NCBI GenBank assembly: GCA_027001345.1
Contig: JALTMS010000109.1
Coordinates: 1 to 7,567 of the forward strand
DNA from: Acidobacteriota bacterium
Lineage (GTDB): Bacteria > Acidobacteriota > Polarisedimenticolia > J045
Reading direction: 5' to 3'
DNA: 7,567 nt
Positions 1-5,400 of the stretch are shown piece by piece (positions within the stretch are counted from its first letter, which is position 1; the number at the start of each line of letters is the position of its first letter). A model generated the notes under the pieces. That model saw only the letters and a list, made by a program, of their open reading frames with translations. It was not told where the DNA came from and made no database searches. The translations under genes were made by a program, and so were the position numbers.

Positions 1-488
1 TCCGGGAAGACCTCTTCTATCGCCTGAACGTGATCACCCTGCACGTGCCACCCTTGCGCCAGCGTGGCGACGACGTGCTCTTGCTGGCCCGGCACTTCTT
101 CGGTGTGACCTGCGCGCGGGCCGGGCGGGAGGACCTGGAAGGTTTCGACGAGGGAGCCCTCGAGGCGATCCGCCGCTATCCCTGGCCGGGCAACGTGCGC
201 GAACTGGAGAATGCCATCTCCCGGGCGGTGACCCTGGCCGAAGGTCCCTGGCTCCGGCGCGGTGATCTCCCCGAGCGAATCACGGGGGGAGCGACGGTCA
301 GCGAGGCGGGACTGACCCTGCCCGCCGAGATCACGCTGGCTCAGGCCGAGCAGTTGCTGATCCTGCACACCCTCGATCGCTTCGATCGCAACAAGAAGGA
401 GGCCGCTCGGGCCCTGGGGATCTCCCTGGCCACCCTCTACCGCAAGCTGGCGCAGTACCAGGCTCCACCGGAGTCGGAATCGCCGTGA
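1..488 (+). CDS. Sigma-54-dependent response regulator (NtrC family), C-terminal part
   Basis: This is the 3' end of an NtrC-type transcriptional activator; the receiver domain and most of the ATPase domain lie left of the window. Reading in the frame of position 3, about 161 residues are visible. They open with REDLFYRLNV and VPPLRQR, hallmark stretches of the sigma-54-interacting AAA+ domain. The sensor-II motif WPGNVREL follows near 184-207. After a short linker, a Fis-type helix-turn-helix (NKKEAARALGIS, then LATLYRKL, positions 390-455) ends the protein, as is usual in this family. Such proteins hydrolyse ATP to remodel sigma-54 RNA polymerase at promoters and bind upstream enhancer sites through the Fis domain. 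The stop overlaps the downstream kinase start by four bases, so that kinase is the probable cognate partner. Whether an N-terminal receiver domain exists is inferred from this pairing. The family call is firm; target genes are unknown. Confidence 0.95.
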   Translation, partial: REDLFYRLNVITLHVPPLRQRGDDVLLLARHFFGVTCARAGREDLEGFDEGALEAIRRYPWPGNVRELENAISRAVTLAEGPWLRRGDLPERITGGATVSEAGLTLPAEITLAQAEQLLILHTLDRFDRNKKEAARALGISLATLYRKLAQYQAPPESESP

Positions 489-2167
489 GCGCTTCCGCGA
501 CGCTCTCCACCTCGCCCCTGCGTCTGCTGACCGTGGTGGCCCTGGCGGTGGCCGCGGCCCTGGCCGTGATTCTCGGCCTGTCCTGGCGCCACGAGATGCA
601 GCGGCTCGACGAGGGCCGCCGGCAGGCCGCGGGGCAGCTCGTGCAGGTGGCCCGCATCCTGATGCACCGCCGCGTGGATCAGGGACGGATGCTGGTCAAG
701 GCGGTCGCCGAGTCCCACGCGATCCAGCAGGCGCTGGCCACCCGGCACCCCGCGCGCCTCGACCGCGCCCTGAGCACCTTCCGGGCGGATCTCGGGGCCT
801 ACTACCTGGTGATCACCGACAGCGCCGGCAAGACTCTGACCTGGTCCAACCCCCTCGCCGCCCTGGCCCTGGCCACGGCAGCATCCCCCGGCAGCGCGAA
901 GACCGAGAGCACCGCGGTGATCGCCGGGGACCTGGCGGTGGTGGTGGAAGAACCCGTGGTCGCGGCCGGACGCCGGCTGGGGACGGTGCGGGCTGGCATC
1001 CTCGTCGGGCGCCTGTTCTTCGAGCAGACCTCCACGGACCTCGACGCGCCTCTGGCGGTCTATCGACAGGGCCGCCTGCTGCACCACACCTTCCCCGCTG
1101 ATCCCCCCCCGCCCGGAGGCGATCCCCACAGTGCAGCCATCTTCCGCACCTGGTCGCCCAGTGCAGGAGATCCGGGCTTCGAAATCGCCTACCTGCCCGA
1201 GACCGGTCCGGCGGGCAGCAAACTGTGGCTGGCGGCGGGGGCCTCCCGCGAGCCTCTGCGCGAGGCCCGGCGACGCTACCTGGTACTGGTCTCGGCCCTC
1301 GGAGCCGGTGGCCTGGCCCTGGTGATGCTCAGTGTGGGGGGATTCGTGATCATCGGCGGCCGCCGGGAACGGCGCCTGCGGCGACAGCGGGACGAGGCTC
1401 TGCATCGCTCGGAGGGGCTGTCTGATCGACTCTCTCACCTGACCGCGGTGGTCCACGACATCAAGGCGCCCCTGGGAGGCATTCAACTCCGCTGCGAGTC
1501 CCTGGCCGAGGAGAGTGACGACGCCGAAGTGCGCGCGGCGCTGGACCAGGTCATCGACGCCTGCGAGAAGCTCAACCTCTACCTGGTCAACGTGCTGACC
1601 GCGGCCCGCGCCGAGGAGGGACCGATCGTTCCCCAGCAGGGCGTGGTGCTGGTGCCGGGACTGCTCGAGGAGGTCGCCGAGCACGTGGCCACCGTCGCCC
1701 AGCGCCGGGGGATCACCCTGACGACGCAGGCCGACGAGGACCTGCCCCCGCTGCACGCGGACACCCTGCTGATCGAGCGGGCCCTTTGGAACCTGGCCTC
1801 CAATGCCCTGGCCGCCACGCCCCGCGGTGGGAGGGTGACCCTCTTCGCCGAGCGGGACGGGACCGCGCGCCTGCGGATCGGCGTGCGAGACACGGGGCCC
1901 GGCTTCGGCGCGCTGCCCGTCGAGCAGGTCTTCTCCCGGGCCCGCCCCGCGGTGCGCAACGCCTCGCTCAGGGCCGGCAGCACCGGCCTCGGCCTGTTCA
2001 TCGTCGCCCGCATCGCGGAGGCCCACGGCGGTCGCGCCGTGGCGCAGCACCGACCCGAAGGCGGCGCGGAAGTCGCAATGATCCTGCCGCTCGAGGCCGG
2101 CGGGAGGTCGGGGGGCTCGTCTCGACACCGCCCAGCCCACACGGACCAGCCACCAAAGCGCTGGTAA
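485..2167 (+). CDS. Membrane sensor histidine kinase
   Basis: A 560-residue two-component sensor kinase that autophosphorylates on histidine and passes the phosphate to a response regulator, most likely the one encoded just upstream. The GTG start at 485 lies in the GTGA overlap with the regulator stop, implying translational coupling; only a weak GGAG (470-473) precedes it. Predicted layout: transmembrane helix 1 at about residues 12-33; extracytoplasmic sensor at about 34-262, with a Cache/PDC-like look (AYYLVITDSAGKTL, then GTVRAGILVGRLFF); transmembrane helix 2 at about 265-289; then the dimerisation/phosphoacceptor helix with VVHDIKAPLGG, phosphoacceptor H324. The ATPase domain shows the N box NLASNAL (N440), G1 box DTGPGFG (from D469) and G2 box STGLGLF (499-505), so all catalytic motifs are intact. 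A basic, low-complexity tail of about 20 residues follows the final strand. No PAS, HAMP or receiver domain is evident. The Cache assignment is tentative and the ligand is unknown. Confidence 0.95.
   Translation: MSASATLSTSPLRLLTVVALAVAAALAVILGLSWRHEMQRLDEGRRQAAGQLVQVARILMHRRVDQGRMLVKAVAESHAIQQALATRHPARLDRALSTFRADLGAYYLVITDSAGKTLTWSNPLAALALATAASPGSAKTESTAVIAGDLAVVVEEPVVAAGRRLGTVRAGILVGRLFFEQTSTDLDAPLAVYRQGRLLHHTFPADPPPPGGDPHSAAIFRTWSPSAGDPGFEIAYLPETGPAGSKLWLAAGASREPLREARRRYLVLVSALGAGGLALVMLSVGGFVIIGGRRERRLRRQRDEALHRSEGLSDRLSHLTAVVHDIKAPLGGIQLRCESLAEESDDAEVRAALDQVIDACEKLNLYLVNVLTAARAEEGPIVPQQGVVLVPGLLEEVAEHVATVAQRRGITLTTQADEDLPPLHADTLLIERALWNLASNALAATPRGGRVTLFAERDGTARLRIGVRDTGPGFGALPVEQVFSRARPAVRNASLRAGSTGLGLFIVARIAEAHGGRAVAQHRPEGGAEVAMILPLEAGGRSGGSSRHRPAHTDQPPKRW
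1103..1110 (+). repeat. Run of eight cytosines inside the kinase gene
   Basis: Eight consecutive C bases encode part of the proline run PPPP in the extracytoplasmic sensor domain (about residues 207-210). Gain or loss of one base would shift the frame before transmembrane helix 2 and remove all kinase motifs. The run is intact in frame here. It could be a sequencing-error or slippage site; there is no direct sign of phase variation. Confidence 0.6.
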
Positions 2168-2214
2168 TCAACTACTTGGAAGCCCTGGGCCCGGCGGCCG
2201 CACCCACAGGTATC

Positions 2215-2370
2215 CGAGGAAAGCTCAAAAAGGCCGGCGGGATCGTGAAATCCCGATCGCCAGGTGTCACTCCTCGCCAGTGGCGGAAACGCGTACCGGC
2301 TGGACGCGACGCTGCGTCAGAGGAAGCACCCCTCTCTCGCACCCCACGATGGCGAGGCTACCCGAAGGAG
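2215..2370 (+). promoter_or_regulatory. Candidate structured 5' leader with competing helices
   Basis: Bases 2272-2283 pair perfectly with 2344-2347 plus 2350-2357, giving a 12-base-pair helix with a two-base bulge (2348-2349). Inside it sit two directly abutting hairpins: 2303-2307 with 2314-2318, and 2319-2323 with 2331-2335. The left arm has two other possible partners: 2271-2276 (TCCTCG) pairs with 2215-2220 (CGAGGA), and 2270-2274 (CTCCT) pairs with 2366-2370 (AGGAG), the Shine-Dalgarno sequence. These pairings are mutually exclusive, an arrangement typical of translational control elements. The base pairing is read directly from the sequence. That it is transcribed as a leader, or acts as a switch, is inference, and chance pairing is a real alternative in GC-rich DNA. 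Confidence 0.35.
2364..2370 (+). promoter_or_regulatory. Ribosome binding site of the RHS gene
   Basis: GAAGGAG lies eight bases before the ATG at 2379 and is a strong Shine-Dalgarno match. It decides the start: another in-frame ATG at 2349 would add ten residues (beginning MARLPEGDSP) but has no purine-rich site before it and lies within the candidate leader helix. The start at 2379 also gives a compact signal peptide. Confidence 0.8.
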
Positions 2371-2378
2371 ACTCACCC

Positions 2379-2486
2379 ATGGCGACCGAAGCGAAATCTG
2401 GTGGACATTCCCTTCCGGCTCTGCGAGCCCGACTCGGGCTCGTTGCTCTCTGTCTGCTGATCGTGGCCGCGGGAAGCGCCACGGCT
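2379..2486 (+). other. Sec signal peptide of the RHS protein
   Basis: Residues 1-36 have a positively charged n-region with R16 and R18, a hydrophobic core LGLVALCLLIVAAG (19-32) and an A-T-A site (34-36) before Q37, fitting signal peptidase I cleavage. C25 lies inside the hydrophobic core with no lipobox after it, so a lipoprotein is unlikely. Confidence 0.85.
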
Positions 2487-5400
2487 CAGGTGGGAGAGGT
2501 CAGAGGCGTCCGCTTCAGCGATTCCCAGACTCTCGACTGGGACGCGGCGGCGGGAGCCGCTGGCTACCACGTCTACCGGGGCGATGCCGCGGGGCTTCCG
2601 GGCAGCTACGGCGCCTGTCGCAGCGGTTCGGTGCAGGGAACCTCGACCGCGGTCGTGGATCTTCCCGCGGCCGGTGCAGCCTTCACCTACCTGGTCTCCG
2701 GTTTCGATGCGGGCGGAGAGGGCAGCCTGGGTGCTGGGGACGCCGGCGATCGTCTTCCGGATACCGCCTGCGTGCCCGCACGGAGGATCTTTCCGCCGAC
2801 GTCCAACGGCGTCGCCGCCGACGGTGTCGAGGACGGCGCTCTGGCCCGTCAGAACGCAGACGTGGTGGTCAGGGGCTGGGATCCCGGCAGCAAAGGAGCA
2901 GTTGTCGGCGTGGTGGCCTCCAGCGGCGAGTTGATCGCTGCCGAAGTGGACCTCTCTCTCGCCGGCCGAGGGCTCGACTGGCGGCTCGAACGCACCTACC
3001 GCAGCCAGGTGGCGTGGGACGGCCCCCTGGGCCACGGCTGGTTCTTCGCCGACGGAGCCCACCTGCGCGGCGGCACTGGTGGTGACGTGGTTCGCTGTGA
3101 TGGCATGGGACGCTGCGAGACGTTCAGCTCCACTCCAACAGGGTTCGTCTCGCCCGCCGGTGAATTCGGCGTGCTGCACCGAAAGACCGACGGCAGCTAC
3201 GCCTTGCGGGAACCGGATGGCACCGTCTTTCGTTTTCACGGTCTCGACGGCTCCAGCGTGGCGGGAGTTCTGGAAGCCGTCGAGGATCCCTTCGGCGACC
3301 GCATCGCCTACATCTATGACCACCAGGGCCTGCTGACGAGCGTCGTCGACACCCTCGGACGGGAGATCAGCTACGAGTACGATGCCGCGGGCCGGATCGT
3401 GGCGGTCACCGACTTCGACGGCCGACGCATCGAGTACGGCTACGACGGCAACGGCGATCTGACGAGTGTCCGCTCTCCCGTGGTCACCGGCACGCCCAAC
3501 GGCAACGACTTTCCGGCAGGCAAGACCACGACCTACAGCTACTCCGCGGGCTTTGCCGACTCGCGGCTCAACCACAACCTGCGGACGATCACCGACCCTC
3601 TCGGGCAGGTCTGGTTGAGCAACACCTACTCCTCCGATCCCGACGACGTGCCCGCCGGCAGCCTGACCTTCGATCGCGTGGTCCTGCAGGACGTGGGTGG
3701 AACGGGCGCCTCCGGTGTGCCCGCCGGGGGTAGCGTGAGCTTCAGCTACGAGCCTCTGAATCCGGGAGCGGATCCCGACCTGACCGATCTCGAGCGCCGG
3801 CGCGCGCGGATCACCGATCCCAACGGCAACCAGGAGGAGCACGTCCACAACGCGCGGGGACACGAGCTGACCCGCGTTCGGCGGACCCGCGGTGTCCGAC
3901 CGGGAGACCCACCGAGCTTCACCACCGAGATGCGGTACAACGATGATGGCCTGCTGCTCCAGGTCGACCTGCCCGAAGGCAACAGCATCCTGCGGACCTA
4001 CGACTCGGCAGGGAGCGACCGCTACCGTCAGGGCAACTTGCTCGAAGTGCGTCGGGTCGCCGATCCCGTGCGCGGTGACGGTCACGGCGGCGGCCAGAGC
4101 GACGTGGTCGAGACCTTCACCTACGAGCCGGTCTACAACCAGGTGGCGACTGTCGTGGATGCGCGGGGCAACGACCCGACCTACCAGCCTCAGAACGGAG
4201 GCGCCTGGTCAGCGGAACGCTACACGACCACCTGGCGCTACGACTACCAGGAGGGAGATCCCGCGCTGACCGGACTCGATGCCTACCTCTCCGAGTGGGG
4301 AATCGTCCTCGGCACTACCGAAACCGCCCTCGGTGATCTCAACGGCGACGGACGCACGGACCAGATCGCCGGAAATCCCGTCCGCCGCGACGACCCGGTG
4401 GTGCAGCTCGATCCCAAGAGCAACCAGGCGGGGCTCGAGGGCGACGCCCGGCAGGAGGTCGTCACTCTGTGGCAGCACAACGACTTCGGCCAGCTCACCA
4501 CGGAGATCGATCCGATGGGGACGCAGACCACCCTCGCCTATTATCCCGAAAGCGATCCCGACGGGGACGGCAACCCGACGCCTCCTCCCCCCGATGGCCG
4601 CATCCTCGATGACATCGATGGTGGCTTCCTCCACACCGAGACGGCTCTTGGCATCCAGCTCGAGACTCGCAAGTACGATCCCCTGGGCCGCCTGACCGAC
4701 GTGATCGACGGTCGCGGTGTGCTCACCAGGCGAATCTACAACTCGCTCCACCAGGTGGTCGAGGTGCGCCGCGGTGCGGCGACCGCCGACAAGTCCGGCC
4801 CCGATGGTGATCCGGCAACCGGCTTCGGCGAGAGCGGACTGAGCGCACCTTCCCACAAGGTCCGCTTCGAGTACGACGCCGCTGACAACCTCGTTCGCCG
4901 GCAATTGGAGGACCGTGGAGACTCGCGCGGATTCGGCGGCTGGATCGACACGAACTGGACCTACGACATCCTCGGCCGCCCGGTGGAGATGGTGCGCTCT
5001 TCCGCTCCCGGCACGTCTGTCTCGCTTCAACTTCGCTACGATGCCAACGGTAACCGCAGCCGGCTGATCTTCCCGGAAGGCAACGAAGCTCAGTGGGAGT
5101 GGGACGAGCGCAACCTGCTCTACCGCTCCACCGCGGGGGCGGGCAGCACCGACGCTGCGACGACGACTTTCGACTACGACGGCAACGGCAGCCTCGTGCG
5201 CACGACGGATCCCCTCGGCGGGGTGGTGGACTTCGAGTACGACGGCATCGACCGTGTGGTACGGCGGATCGATACAGTGGGCGGCGTGGCGGAGTTCTTC
5301 CACGACCCGGAATCCAACGTCGTCCGCCAAGTGCTCCAGGGTACCGTGGGTGGCGCCAGTCCGACCGACCGCTCGGGCTCGGGCAATGTCACGCTCTCCG

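Larger units (their letters stand above)
2168..2378 (+). other. Intergenic region between kinase and RHS gene
   Basis: This 211-base gap contains no credible gene; the open frames crossing it are out-of-frame extensions of the neighbours. I see no T-tract terminator after the kinase, so read-through cannot be excluded. No convincing -35/-10 pair stands out, nor a sigma-54 -24/-12 element. The region is rich in self-complementary segments, including a perfect hairpin with a six-base stem (2238-2243 with 2250-2255), and ends with a clear ribosome binding site. I compared it by memory with the common riboswitch classes (cyclic-di-GMP, cobalamin, TPP, SAM/SAH, glycine, fluoride) and matched none. 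Confidence 0.6.

Noticed and set aside
437..2140. A 567-codon open frame on the minus strand
   Set aside because: It covers the kinase gene, whose motifs are complete on the plus strand; the reverse translation is low complexity and G/R/Q rich.
2162..2180. Possible sigma-54 promoter (TGG ... TTGG) just after the kinase
   Set aside because: The spacing between the two elements is about three bases too long, the -12 GC is missing, and it overlaps the kinase stop.
2236..2261. Possible rho-independent terminator after the kinase
   Set aside because: A six-base-pair hairpin is present, but no T-tract follows it.
2201..2300. Possible cyclic-di-GMP or SAH riboswitch in the leader
   Set aside because: Short resemblances (CACAGG, CGAGGA, GGAAAC) are present, but the conserved core sequences and helix order of those classes are not.
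2264..3085. A 273-codon plus-strand open frame overlapping the RHS start
   Set aside because: It is in a different frame from the RHS gene, is arginine/glycine/serine rich with no domain, and covers a region already explained by the signal peptide and FnIII-like domain.
2373..4085. A 570-codon open frame on the minus strand
   Set aside because: It is antisense to the first third of the RHS gene, has no family motif, and is a shadow of GC-rich codon usage.
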